Shown here piece by piece: positions 7,976 to 15,738 of a stretch of 18,344 bases of DNA (position 1 is its first letter; each line of letters begins with the position of its first letter). The DNA is taken from the NCBI GenBank assembly GCA_001603685.1, contig LUZO01000147.1, forward strand, positions 1 to 18,344, written 5' to 3'. The position numbers and the translations under genes were made by a program. Source of the stretch: Bacteroidales bacterium Bact_23. Lineage in GTDB: Bacteria > Bacteroidota > Bacteroidia > Bacteroidales > Lentimicrobiaceae. The notes beneath the pieces are model-generated. The model saw nothing but the letters and a program-made list of their open reading frames with translations, was not told the DNA's origin and did no database searches.

Positions 7976-8350
7976 ATGAACGAAATGGTAGATAATTATA
8001 CGAACATAATAGCAAATAAATACGCCTTGTTTAAGGGCCGTTCGGGAAAAGCCGAATTCTGGCAGTTTCTGCTCGTATTTATCATCATCAATCTGATTCT
8101 TTCCATCATACTCAAAGCAGTTGGAGGGATAAAGATACTTGGGTTTATCTTTATGATTGTCTCCATTCTGTTCCCTCTTACCATGTTTATCCCGACGCTT
8201 GCCCTTAGTGTCCGCCGAATGCACGACATCGGGAAAGGCGGCGGATGGGTTCTGATTAATCTGATTCCTGTTTTGGGGAGCATCTGGTTTCTGATTCTGG
8301 CACTTCAGGGAAGTGAGCCGACTGCTAACAGATTTGATACAGAAATTTAA
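7976..8350 (+). CDS. DUF805 family membrane protein
   Basis: The 124-residue sequence fits DUF805 along its full length. It has the N-terminal YALFKGRSGKAEFWQF signature, three or four hydrophobic spans (about 28-47, 53-78 and 92-109), the conserved VRRMHDIGKGGGWVL loop, and an ending with G..TANRFD. DUF805 proteins are small inner-membrane proteins of unknown biochemical function, present in most bacterial groups. The ATG at 7976 is used; an ATG three codons later is equally possible. It sits between a secreted protein and a membrane-anchored zinc-ribbon protein in the same direction, which fits an envelope-related gene set. Confidence 0.9.
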   Translation: MNEMVDNYTNIIANKYALFKGRSGKAEFWQFLLVFIIINLILSIILKAVGGIKILGFIFMIVSILFPLTMFIPTLALSVRRMHDIGKGGGWVLINLIPVLGSIWFLILALQGSEPTANRFDTEI

Positions 8351-8389
8351 TGCATTCCCGAATCCGGATAATTCGCTTAACAAAAACCA

Positions 8390-9490
8390 ATGAATACCAT
8401 GGAAATTGAAACCAACACCCAGCCGATAACCGATGCCATGCAGACCAAATGTTCTTCATGCGGAGGGATTACGCAATACTCCCCCGCCGAACAGAACCTT
8501 AAGTGCCTGTATTGCGGTGCAATTACCGAGTTGGATAAAACAGCCGCCGAAATTCAGGAAAACGACTTTGTCCACTGGAAGAACCGGGCTGACGAAAGCG
8601 CTGTTGATGAAATTATTGAGGCTGCAGAAATCAAATGCAGGCAATGTGGAGCCAATACTACACTGCCGGATAACACCGCGGGTGCAAAATGCGCCTTTTG
8701 TGGAACTCCGCTGATTATGGAAGAGGCGCACATCCGGAAATTCTGGCAGCCCGAATACCTGCTCCCGTTTAAAATAACCGATAAACAGAGCAAGGAAAAT
8801 TTCAGAAAATGGCTTGGCAAAAAGTGGTTTATCCCGGATAAGCTGAAGAAAAGTGTTGTACAAACCGAGTCCTTCAAAGGAGTTTATCTGCCCTTCTGGA
8901 CCTACGACTCCAATACCCGGACCGAATATTCAGGCGAAAGAGGCGAAAACAGAACGGTGGAAAGCACCAACAGCAAGGGCGAAACCGTTGAACGCACAGT
9001 TACCGACTGGTACAAAGCCGAAGGAGTTGTGGAAGTGGCGTTCGACGATATTGTGGTACCGGGTTCAAAAAGCCTGCCCCCTGCCATCATAAACCGGCTT
9101 ACAAACTGGGATATGATGAATAGTGTAGCTTACCGGAAGGAGTTTCTGGCAGGTTTTATCACTGAAATATATCAGCGCGATTTCAGAGATGCCGTTGACG
9201 ACGCCAAAGAAAAGATGAAAGGCGTTATCGAAGACTCAATCCGTGTGGATATAGGCGGTGACGACCAGCGTATCCGCTACCAGAACACTCAGTTTAACGA
9301 TCTGAAATTCAAACTGCTGTTGTTGCCTGTATGGATCAGTGCTTTCCGATTCAACAATAAGCTTTACCAGTTTGTAATCAACGGGAGAACCGGCCAGGTG
9401 ATCGGCGAATACCCGAAGAGCACCACAAAGATCGTAATGCTGATTGCTGCCATTATTGCGATAATCCTGATTTTAAAAATGCTGTTGTAA
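8390..9490 (+). CDS. Double zinc-ribbon protein with C-terminal membrane anchor (YdjG-like)
   Basis: This 366-residue protein has two N-terminal zinc ribbons: Cys21/Cys24 with Cys39/Cys42, and Cys83/Cys86 with Cys101/Cys104. The middle region (about 110-340) includes the conserved-looking ESFKGVYLPFWTYD and LPVWISAFRFNNKLYQFVIN segments. It ends in a single hydrophobic span (about 346-366). The layout matches proteins often labelled 'TFIIB-type zinc ribbon' or misleadingly 'primosomal protein N'/helicase'; no helicase motif is present. Bacillus subtilis YdjG has the same general design and works with the SPFH protein YdjI and the TPM protein YdjH in envelope stress. All eight Cys ligands are intact. 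The ATG at 8390 is chosen; 8399 is an in-frame alternative. A very strong hairpin begins 9 bases after the stop. Confidence 0.85.
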   Translation: MNTMEIETNTQPITDAMQTKCSSCGGITQYSPAEQNLKCLYCGAITELDKTAAEIQENDFVHWKNRADESAVDEIIEAAEIKCRQCGANTTLPDNTAGAKCAFCGTPLIMEEAHIRKFWQPEYLLPFKITDKQSKENFRKWLGKKWFIPDKLKKSVVQTESFKGVYLPFWTYDSNTRTEYSGERGENRTVESTNSKGETVERTVTDWYKAEGVVEVAFDDIVVPGSKSLPPAIINRLTNWDMMNSVAYRKEFLAGFITEIYQRDFRDAVDDAKEKMKGVIEDSIRVDIGGDDQRIRYQNTQFNDLKFKLLLLPVWISAFRFNNKLYQFVINGRTGQVIGEYPKSTTKIVMLIAAIIAIILILKMLL

Positions 9491-9496
9491 ACCTGT

Positions 9497-9622
9497 TTGA
9501 AAAGGGTAAGGAGTGCAACGCTCCTTATCCTTTTCATTACTTCAGCAGGCTGTAAGGACAAAGGTGCAAATGCCGGCACAGTAGCCCCAAAGCCGGATCA
9601 GGAAACCACAACCTTAAAATAA
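9497..9622 (+). CDS. Possible 41-residue lipoprotein ORF (TTG start), overlapping a terminator hairpin
   Basis: Starting at TTG 9497, in the same frame as the preceding gene and just after its stop, the DNA encodes 41 residues. They read as a lipoprotein: basic start KRVRS, hydrophobic core ATLLILFITS, AGC with Cys at about 19, then a short polar tail. Against it, the first 13 codons coincide with a near-perfect hairpin (9499-9535), and the pyrimidine-rich right arm of a terminator naturally encodes Leu/Ile/Phe. No ATG start is available. It may be a real tiny lipoprotein, a relic of a gene invaded by a terminator, or chance. Confidence 0.25.
   Translation: MKRVRSATLLILFITSAGCKDKGANAGTVAPKPDQETTTLK
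9499..9535. terminator. Strong bidirectional-type intrinsic terminator
   Basis: A 17-bp stem with a 3-base loop (CAA, 9516-9518) pairs 9499-9515 with 9519-9535. Only two positions are G-T wobbles (9506/9528 and 9514/9520). The stem has an A-run on the left (9500-9503) and a T-run on the right (9531-9534), the form expected of a terminator working in both directions. It starts 9 bases after the zinc-ribbon gene. It marks the likely end of the 3752-9490 transcript, although no clear promoter follows before 9649, so partial read-through is plausible. Confidence 0.85.
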
Positions 9623-9648
9623 GGAACATATCAAACCCCAAACCTGAA

Positions 9649-10236
9649 ATGAGCAAACGAATTGTAATATGGTTCTTTACCTTTTTAGCCCTGCTTCTGC
9701 TGGTTACTTACCTGTGGAGCAGCTACAACAAAATGGTGAAGCGCGAAGAAAAAGTAAAAAAAGCATGGGCTGAGGTTGAAAACCAGTATCAGCGCAGAGC
9801 CGACCTGATTCCAAACCTGGTGGAGACTGCCAAAGGGTATGCTGCACACGAGCAGTCAACCTTCGAGCAGGTCATCGAGGCCCGCTCCAAAGCTACGCAG
9901 GTGAACCTGAAAGCGGATGACCTGACCAATACCGAAGCCATCCGGCAGTTCGAGCAGGTACAGGGCGAAGTTACACAGGGGCTGTCGAGGCTGATGGCAG
10001 TGGTAGAAGCCTACCCTGACCTGAAAGCCAATGACAACTACATTATGCTGCAGGGCCAGCTTGAAGGAACCGAAAACCGCATCCTGCTGAAGAGGTCTGA
10101 GTTCAACGAGCGGGTGAACGAGTACAATGCCTACATACGGCGATTCCCGAAAAATGTAGTTGCCGGAATCTTCGGATTTAAAAAGATTAACTATTTCGAA
10201 ACACATAAGGGCGATGATAAAGCCCCCAAAATCTGA
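9649..10236 (+). CDS. lemA: LemA family protein
   Basis: This is a 195-residue LemA protein. A single N-terminal membrane span (about 5-24) is followed by a long helical bundle. Hallmarks are WAEVENQYQRRADLIPNLVETAKGY (about 40-64), the EARSKA helix, LMAVVEAYPDLKAN and LEGTENRI, ending FPKNVVAGIFGFKK. Length is typical. LemA proteins are membrane-anchored with a helical domain; their biochemical role is not settled, but they commonly pair with TPM-domain proteins, as here. The stop codon overlaps the next start by one base (TGATG at 10234-10238), showing tight coupling. The start ATG at 9649 immediately precedes the membrane span. No SD is visible; the leader carries CCTTA-AAA-TAAGG (9612-9624), a small inverted repeat of unknown meaning. 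Confidence 0.95.
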   Translation: MSKRIVIWFFTFLALLLLVTYLWSSYNKMVKREEKVKKAWAEVENQYQRRADLIPNLVETAKGYAAHEQSTFEQVIEARSKATQVNLKADDLTNTEAIRQFEQVQGEVTQGLSRLMAVVEAYPDLKANDNYIMLQGQLEGTENRILLKRSEFNERVNEYNAYIRRFPKNVVAGIFGFKKINYFETHKGDDKAPKI

Positions 10237-11345
10237 TGGGCATGTCAGAGAAATTTCAAATACTGTACACCACTATGAAATCAAAACGAATTGTTACGGT
10301 AGCAATCATTTATCTGCTGCTGCTTGTTCCCGTAATTTATGTCCTGGCACAGAAATATACCGTTGAAACGGTTCCCAATGTTCGGTTGAGAGATGCTTCG
10401 GCCTACATTACCGACCCCAACAAGTTACTGGATGACGATGAATATTTTGAACTGAACTCCCTGCTGGGCGCCCTGCGCGATTCGTTGAATATTGAAACCG
10501 CCGTTGTGGTACTGCCCTCCATCGAAATGGATGAATACGGCTCAGCCAGGGAATTTGCCAATAAGCTCTTCAACCGCTGGGGGCTGGGCGATAACGAACT
10601 GAACAACGGTCTCCTCATTCTCCTGATAACCAACGAAGGAGAGAGAGAAATCGTGTTCGAAACCGGCAAGGGAACCGAGCAGGTACTTACCGATGGAATC
10701 AGCAAACTGATTCAGACCAATGAGATGGTTCCTTGGCTGAAAGACGGTGAATATGGCAAAGGGCTTATCGCAGGCGTTAAGGAAATCAGTAAGGTAATCG
10801 AAGGCACCTCGGGGCTTGAAGAGCCTGCACCCAAAAAACGCAACTACTGGCCGGTAATCATCTATCTGGTTGCAGGACTCATTATCATTGTGGCCATTGA
10901 TGCGAGCAGAAAATCGAAGGTTGCCTCCAGCGAATCCCCGTATAAGGCTGCTGTCAACTACGACTCCTTAAAAGGAGCAGGTTGCGTGGCTGCCATCCTG
11001 TTTCTTCCACAGTTTATCATATATTTTATTTACAAGGAGATAGCCAAAGAAACCGGAAAACCGGCCATCGATTGCGAAAAGTGCCGCGAAAAAGGCACGG
11101 TAAAAGTTACGGGAGAGCCGGTTGTAAAACAGCAGGCCATCCCCGGCCAGGACGGTATGAAGGAATACAAATTTGTATGTTCAAAATGCGGATTTACCCA
11201 CCATGAACTGATCCCCTACGCTTATGTGAAACCAAACACCACCTCTTCTTCCTCATCAGGAACTACCGTCAGGTCCGACAGCAGCAGCGGCGGATCATGG
11301 GGCGGCGGATCGAGCGGAGGCGGAGGTGCTTCAACAAGATTTTAA
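10236..11345 (+). CDS. TPM-domain membrane protein with zinc ribbon and Gly-rich tail (YgcG/YdjH-like)
   Basis: The frame encodes 369 residues from ATG 10236. The ATG at 10275 (residue 14) would place the signal/membrane segment at the very N-terminus and may be the true start. A TPM domain follows (about 50-190) with VRLRDASAYITDP, FANKLFNRWGLGDNELNNGLLIL and EIVFETGKGTEQVLTD. Two hydrophobic spans lie at about 206-226 and 248-267. Next comes a four-Cys zinc-ribbon-like segment (Cys280/283 and Cys315/318). The end is a Ser/Gly-rich tail finishing GGGGASTRF, typical of this family. TPM domains are extracytoplasmic; a related plant domain has been linked to phosphatase activity and photosystem II repair, but bacterial roles are unsettled. 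The one-base overlap with lemA supports co-translation. Confidence 0.9.
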   Translation: MGMSEKFQILYTTMKSKRIVTVAIIYLLLLVPVIYVLAQKYTVETVPNVRLRDASAYITDPNKLLDDDEYFELNSLLGALRDSLNIETAVVVLPSIEMDEYGSAREFANKLFNRWGLGDNELNNGLLILLITNEGEREIVFETGKGTEQVLTDGISKLIQTNEMVPWLKDGEYGKGLIAGVKEISKVIEGTSGLEEPAPKKRNYWPVIIYLVAGLIIIVAIDASRKSKVASSESPYKAAVNYDSLKGAGCVAAILFLPQFIIYFIYKEIAKETGKPAIDCEKCREKGTVKVTGEPVVKQQAIPGQDGMKEYKFVCSKCGFTHHELIPYAYVKPNTTSSSSSGTTVRSDSSSGGSWGGGSSGGGGASTRF

Positions 11346-11384
11346 CGCACAATCAATCTGCAATAAACTATAAATAACACCCGA

Positions 11385-12311
11385 ATGAAAAAACTAATCT
11401 GTTACTCCTTTGCTGCACTGATTTTTTCTGCCGCCTGTCAGAACAATCCGGCAACACAGGAAATTTCCGGAAACGACTCCATTACGGAAGCGGCCGGTTT
11501 AACTGAAATGGCCGGAAATGAAGCTGTGGCAGCCACTCCGGAGTCAAACCCGTTTCCATGGGACTTCCCACTAAGCACCGGCGCCAGGTTTGAAAACGGA
11601 CAGTGGGCCATATCGCCCTACACCTTTTATCATACTACCCTGGATAAAGGCGGCGACCTAACCGATCAGGCCCTCATATTCTATTCGGCTACCATTGATT
11701 CGGCGGGCGAAACCTACAGCAAACTCGACAGAAGGGTGATGCCCAATTCGCTGATTATTCCCATCCCTACTGGCCAGACTGCAAAAAAAGGTGATATCCT
11801 GCTCACCTGGTGGCAGAGCGGTTCGGGAATGCAGCGTGCCATTGTTACCGATGCCAAAAATCCCGGAACTCCGGCGGTGGATTATCTGGACCTCGATTAT
11901 TCTGATGATAAGGAGAATCCCGGTTTTGCTAATGAAAACTCCGGTGAAGTACTGAAACCAAACACCTTTGTAAAATTAACCGACGGCGAGTGGAATCCCG
12001 GTATGCCGATTGCCATCAGAAGCGGCTCAAAATGGAAACCTGCCAAACTCATCAATGCCACAACCGACCGGGTAATTGCATCTGTTTTCGCCTCACACAT
12101 CATTTCGGTCGGCCGCAGCGAATGCAAACTGCTTCCGCTGTCGCCCGATTTCAGGAAAGGCGATGCGGTAAGTGTTGTGTTCGTTGACGAATTCCAGGAT
12201 GGCTACGAAGTGGTGAAATACGACAAGGGCATCGGCCGTGTCTGGGTAAAACAGACCGGAAAAGATAAAATAAAGATTGTAAACATATTTCAGGTTACAA
12301 AATCGCTTTAA
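11385..12311 (+). CDS. Putative lipoprotein of unknown function
   Basis: This 308-residue protein has an SPII-like signal (MKKL..., hydrophobic core, Cys18 in IFSAAC). The lipobox lacks the usual Leu at -3, so lipidation is probable rather than certain. A low-complexity Asn/Thr/Glu region to about residue 50 is followed by mixed strands. The C-terminal part (about 190-305), with segments such as FVKLTDGEWNPGMPIAIRS, WKPAKLINATTDRVIA and KGDAVSVVFVDE, looks like two small SH3/Tudor-like beta-barrels, though I cannot name a family. It lies 39 bases after the TPM gene and 29 before the next, so is probably in that operon. It is likely anchored to the inner or outer membrane on the periplasmic side. 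Confidence 0.75.
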   Translation: MKKLICYSFAALIFSAACQNNPATQEISGNDSITEAAGLTEMAGNEAVAATPESNPFPWDFPLSTGARFENGQWAISPYTFYHTTLDKGGDLTDQALIFYSATIDSAGETYSKLDRRVMPNSLIIPIPTGQTAKKGDILLTWWQSGSGMQRAIVTDAKNPGTPAVDYLDLDYSDDKENPGFANENSGEVLKPNTFVKLTDGEWNPGMPIAIRSGSKWKPAKLINATTDRVIASVFASHIISVGRSECKLLPLSPDFRKGDAVSVVFVDEFQDGYEVVKYDKGIGRVWVKQTGKDKIKIVNIFQVTKSL

Positions 12312-12340
12312 AGTAAAACATCCCGGCAATCCATACACCC

Positions 12341-12544
12341 ATGAAAGTTATTGTAAACCGAACAGAACTGGAAATATTCCGGGGCGCAAAAGTGGCCGAC
12401 GCTATACGGATGTATTTCGTGCATCATAAAAAGGCCCTTCCCAAAACCCTCCCCAAAGTGGAGGACAGGTATGGCAATACGGTTGCACCTGACGGAGCGC
12501 TGTCGGAAGGAAGCCGTTTAATCATCAAAAAAAACAATCAATGA
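12341..12544 (+). CDS. Small beta-grasp (ThiS-like) protein lacking a C-terminal Gly-Gly
   Basis: This is a 67-residue protein with no signal peptide. It opens MKVIVNRTELEIFRGAKV and ends with YGNTVAPDGALSEGSRLII. That order of strand, helix and 'D..L.EG..L.I' turn resembles the ThiS/MoaD/ubiquitin-like beta-grasp fold. It lacks the terminal Gly-Gly needed for sulfur transfer or conjugation, ending instead KKNNQ. Its stop codon overlaps the next start by four bases (ATGA, 12541-12544), so it is probably translationally coupled to the secreted 5'-nucleotidase. Because it should be cytoplasmic while its partner is exported, direct interaction in the cell is not obvious. The fold assignment is inferred by eye; ThiS activity itself is unlikely. 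Confidence 0.7.
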   Translation: MKVIVNRTELEIFRGAKVADAIRMYFVHHKKALPKTLPKVEDRYGNTVAPDGALSEGSRLIIKKNNQ

Positions 12545-14022
12545 AAAAACAGAACTCAACTACCCTTCGAAAAAGAATTGGCCGCCTGCTATTGCTCGGA
12601 CTCATCGTAAGCGGCTGCGGCATTGCACCTGCCCATGCGCAGAAAGATGCTGCCCGCACCATTGAGATACTCGCGGTGAATGATATGCATGCCGCCATCG
12701 ACAACTTTCCCCGCTTCGGATTTATGGTTGACAGTCTTCGGGCAATTTATCCTGATCTGCTGCTGATTTCAGGCGGCGACAATCAGACGGGAAATCCCGT
12801 AAACGATCAGTATCCTGAAAAAGGGCTGCCCATGATCGAGCTGATGAATGCGATGAAATTTGACCTTTCGGCCATTGGAAACCATGAGTTCGACTCTAAA
12901 CCGGAAGGGCTGGCCAATAACCTGAAAAAAGCCGGGTTTGAATTTATCTGCGCCAACATTAAGACCAAAGACGCCGGGAAATACCCGATAAAACCATACA
13001 AATCGTTTAAAATGGCCAACGGGCTGAACATCACCTTTGTGTCGCTGCTCGACCTGAACGATGGCGGTATCCCCGATTCGCATCCCGACAATGTGAAAGA
13101 ATTTACATTCAACGACCCTTACAAAACCGCAGGCGAATACCTGTTTTTAAAGGATAAAAGCGATGTACTGGTGTTCCTGAACCACATGGGTTTCGAAAAC
13201 GATGTGAAACTTACCGGACAACTGCCTGCAGGCAAGGTTGACCTGATAATCGGCGGCCACTCTCACACTAAAGTTGATAAAGAGCAGATTCACAACGGAA
13301 TACTGATTACCCAGGCCGAACGAAAGCTGAAATATGCCACCCTGATCAAACTCACGGTACAGCCAAACGGTAAAATCGAAAAATCGATGCAACTGCTTAC
13401 CGTTGGCAACAAAGGGAAAGAGCGTGCCGACATAAGAGAGATGGTTAATAAATACAACGATGCCCCTTCCCTGAAAGAGAAAATTGCTACCGCCACCGAC
13501 GATTTCAAATCGTATGAAGAGGTTGGATTCCTGATGATTGATGCACTGCGCGCCTCAACCGGCACCGACATCGCCCTGATCAATCCTGGTGGAGTACGCA
13601 TCGATCATCTGGCAAAAGGGGCCGTAACGGTAATGGATGTTTACTCTATGGATCCCTTTGGAAACGAAATCGTGGTATTTAAACTCAGCGGCAGAGAAAT
13701 CAAGGCATTGCTGACCCAGGCCTACAAATTCGACGAATATCTTCCCATCTACCCGTCAGGTATGAGGTCACTCTATCTGCTCGATGAGAATAACGAAGTT
13801 AAGGACATCATCCTGTTTACCGAAAAGGGCATGCCACTGGATATGTCAAAAAAGTATTCCGTATCCATGAACGGCTATATGGCTTCCGTTTACAAATACG
13901 AACACGAAGACCCGGGCACAGGGCTGTTCCGTGTAGCCGCCGACAGCATGATTGAATATCTGAAAGAGTTGCAAACCATCCCCAGTTACCGTTTCGAAAA
14001 GCGTGTTGAATTAATCAGATAA
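12541..14022 (+). CDS. Exported bifunctional metallophosphatase / 5'-nucleotidase (UshA-like)
   Basis: This is a 493-residue enzyme of the calcineurin-like phosphoesterase plus 5'-nucleotidase C-terminal architecture. Metal-site motifs are complete: Asp48/His50 (NDMHAA), Asp80 (GGDNQTG), Asn114/His115 (GNHEFD), His215 (NHMGFE) and His240/His242 (GGHSHT). The C-terminal domain begins at about 310 and carries NPGGVR (348-353) for substrate binding and YSMDPFGNEIVVFKLSGREI. It should hydrolyse nucleotides or related phosphate esters outside the cytoplasm, releasing phosphate and nucleoside. The N-terminus offers both a lipobox (VSGC, Cys26) and an SPI site (AHA/Q, about 33-34); lipoprotein anchoring is possible. 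It overlaps the preceding small gene by four bases. Family is secure; exact substrate is unknown. Confidence 0.93.
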   Translation: MKKQNSTTLRKRIGRLLLLGLIVSGCGIAPAHAQKDAARTIEILAVNDMHAAIDNFPRFGFMVDSLRAIYPDLLLISGGDNQTGNPVNDQYPEKGLPMIELMNAMKFDLSAIGNHEFDSKPEGLANNLKKAGFEFICANIKTKDAGKYPIKPYKSFKMANGLNITFVSLLDLNDGGIPDSHPDNVKEFTFNDPYKTAGEYLFLKDKSDVLVFLNHMGFENDVKLTGQLPAGKVDLIIGGHSHTKVDKEQIHNGILITQAERKLKYATLIKLTVQPNGKIEKSMQLLTVGNKGKERADIREMVNKYNDAPSLKEKIATATDDFKSYEEVGFLMIDALRASTGTDIALINPGGVRIDHLAKGAVTVMDVYSMDPFGNEIVVFKLSGREIKALLTQAYKFDEYLPIYPSGMRSLYLLDENNEVKDIILFTEKGMPLDMSKKYSVSMNGYMASVYKYEHEDPGTGLFRVAADSMIEYLKELQTIPSYRFEKRVELIR

Positions 14023-14076
14023 ACCCAAATACTAACCTTCAACATCTCAATTTACAAAACCTAAAAACAAAAAAAC

Positions 14077-14607
14077 ATGAAAAAACTACTGACGATTACC
14101 GCGCTGATGTGCACTTTAGCCCTGATGATTTCATGTTCGGGCGGCGACAAAAAAAACGGAACTGTAAAATCTAAAACTGTGGAACAAATTGACAAACTTG
14201 ATCCGGAAGCCTTTGCTGAAGATGTAAAGAACATCCATTTAAGCGTTTACAGAACACTCGATGGCCTGCTGGACGCCTATCCGGAAGTAAATGAAGAGTT
14301 TGCAGCAAAATACAGGGCAGCCTACAACGAGGCACTGGCTGAAATGTATAAATACGGCGAATCACTCGACAAAAAAGATCCTGAAACCAAATTCCAGTAT
14401 TTGCTGGCATGTGCTGCCAACGATGGGATGGGCGAAAGACAAGAGATTCAGAACAAACTGGATAGCCGTTTCGAGGAATTTACCGGCGAAGGCGTTGCAA
14501 TTGATTACAACGAAATCACGAGAGTGAATGTACTGGGACTTGTCATTGACTTTGAGAAAGTTAGAAACGACTTTCCTGAAAAAATGGAGGAATACGGTAT
14601 AAAATAA
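14077..14607 (+). CDS. Putative lipoprotein of unknown function
   Basis: This is a 176-residue protein with an SPII signal: MKKLLTI, hydrophobic core, MISC with Cys20, then Ser-Gly-Gly-Asp-Lys-Lys. The mature part is almost entirely charged helix (about 35-175), for example DPEAFAEDVKNIHLSVYRTLDGL and YNEALAEMYKYGESLDKKDP. No family is recognised. It lies 54 bases after the nucleotidase gene and 15 bases before a clear terminator, so it is probably the last gene of that transcript. Confidence 0.75.
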   Translation: MKKLLTITALMCTLALMISCSGGDKKNGTVKSKTVEQIDKLDPEAFAEDVKNIHLSVYRTLDGLLDAYPEVNEEFAAKYRAAYNEALAEMYKYGESLDKKDPETKFQYLLACAANDGMGERQEIQNKLDSRFEEFTGEGVAIDYNEITRVNVLGLVIDFEKVRNDFPEKMEEYGIK

Positions 14608-14622
14608 TCAGCGGACCGGATT

Positions 14623-14656
14623 GAGGGATGGTGCATCTGATACACCATCCCTCTTT
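14623..14656 (+). terminator. Intrinsic terminator
   Basis: A perfect 11-bp stem pairs GAGGGATGGTG (14623-14633) with CACCATCCCTC (14643-14653), with a 9-base loop, and is followed by TTT. It begins 15 bases after the lipoprotein stop at 14607. It is the clearest transcription boundary after 9535. Confidence 0.82.
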
Positions 14657-14748
14657 CAACCCAAATTACGCAATGCTTTTATGCAAAGATTACAAACCGG
14701 AAATCCCGGAAAAAGTTGAACCATAACCACAATTAAAAAATTAAAATC

Positions 14749-15165
14749 ATGACACCAAACGAATTAGGCTCAATTCTGGGCAATCACCTGGCAGAAGCTA
14801 CCACTTTCTTCTATGGCCTTGTCGGTAATTCATTTACCATTAACGACGAACTGAAAAATGAACTTGACGAAGGCCGGAAAAGAATATTCGGCAAGCTTAT
14901 TCCCGCAATCAGGCAGTTGGAAGAGCTGGGCGAAGAAGATGCGGCCGAATGTCGCATGATTGCCTCCAGCACCTATGTCAACGCCCCGATCGATCCGCTC
15001 TCGATAGCTGAGAAACTCGAAAGCGTTCTCGAAAACATTGATGACGATTCGGACGAGAACTTCATCATGAACCTGCAGAGCTTCTATATGGCCCTGTCAT
15101 TCCTCAATCCGGAGGAGCTGAAGGAAGACGCACCTTTCCTGCTCGACCACATTGGATATAATTGA
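14749..15165 (+). CDS. Hypothetical cytoplasmic protein
   Basis: This is a 138-residue acidic, mostly helical protein without signal peptide or membrane span. It starts MTPNELGSILGNHLAEATTFFYG and ends PEELKEDAPFLLDHIGYN. No family is recognised. It is the only protein in the 14749-18344 block without an export signal. It is the first gene after the 14623-14656 terminator, with a 92-base A-rich leader; no exact TAnnTTTG box is visible there. It lies 32 bases before the next lipoprotein gene, so co-transcription is likely. Confidence 0.7.
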   Translation: MTPNELGSILGNHLAEATTFFYGLVGNSFTINDELKNELDEGRKRIFGKLIPAIRQLEELGEEDAAECRMIASSTYVNAPIDPLSIAEKLESVLENIDDDSDENFIMNLQSFYMALSFLNPEELKEDAPFLLDHIGYN

Positions 15166-15197
15166 TGCAAAACCCCAAAACTGCTAAAAACTGAATC

Positions 15198-15704
15198 ATG
15201 CTTCCAAAAAGAGTATTTCCGCTTCTGTTTGCAGCAATGCTGTTCGCCTGTAATCAGTCGAAAACCCCGGCAATGCAGGAGGAGGCAAAACCGGAAAAGA
15301 TGTATTGCTATGTAAATGAGCTGATCGAAAAAGACGGCAATTATTTTCTGGAAATTACCCCTCTCCGCCTTCTGGAAGGCGACGCGGCAATAGAAGAGGC
15401 AAAAAAGGCCGGCGATGCAGCCATGGATATTGATGAAAACGGTGATACCACCTACTGGCTTCCCGAAAGCTTTTATTATCAGGAAGTTTCTTCCGGCAGG
15501 GCGACTTTTATGGTACCCGACCTGTTCACCGGCTCGGTTTACGAGTACAGCGATGAAGAGGGAATGCACACCATCGAAATCGGAAGGATTGCACCGTTCG
15601 TTGAGTATTTCGAACTAAACAGGGAAGGTTTCCATCTCGTACCTTTCATCGCTTACATTCAGGACTCGCAGATTGTTCGGCTTGAAGAGCAATATATACC
15701 GTAA
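15198..15704 (+). CDS. Putative lipoprotein of unknown function
   Basis: This is a 168-residue protein with an SPII signal (LFAC, Cys18) after MLPKRVFPLLFAAM. A Pro/Glu/Lys-rich linker runs to about 33. The mature part looks like a small all-beta domain, with strands MYCYVNELIEKDGNYFLEI, RATFMVPDLFTGSVYEYS and GFHLVPFIAYIQDSQIVRL. The acidic DIDENGDTTYW segment (about 75-85) resembles a calcium-loop-like turn, but this is not established. No family is recognised. It lies 34 bases before the next lipoprotein gene. Confidence 0.72.
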   Translation: MLPKRVFPLLFAAMLFACNQSKTPAMQEEAKPEKMYCYVNELIEKDGNYFLEITPLRLLEGDAAIEEAKKAGDAAMDIDENGDTTYWLPESFYYQEVSSGRATFMVPDLFTGSVYEYSDEEGMHTIEIGRIAPFVEYFELNREGFHLVPFIAYIQDSQIVRLEEQYIP

Positions 15705-15738
15705 TAAAAACCATTGAAAATCAAATAATTAAAATTAA

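Noticed and set aside
8390..9490. Helicase / primosomal protein N' identity for the zinc-ribbon protein
   Set aside because: No Walker A or B or other helicase motif is present; only the zinc ribbons resemble PriA, and the protein ends in a membrane anchor.
12341..12544. Functional ThiS or MoaD sulfur carrier
   Set aside because: The C-terminal Gly-Gly is missing and no adenylating enzyme or thiazole synthase gene lies nearby.
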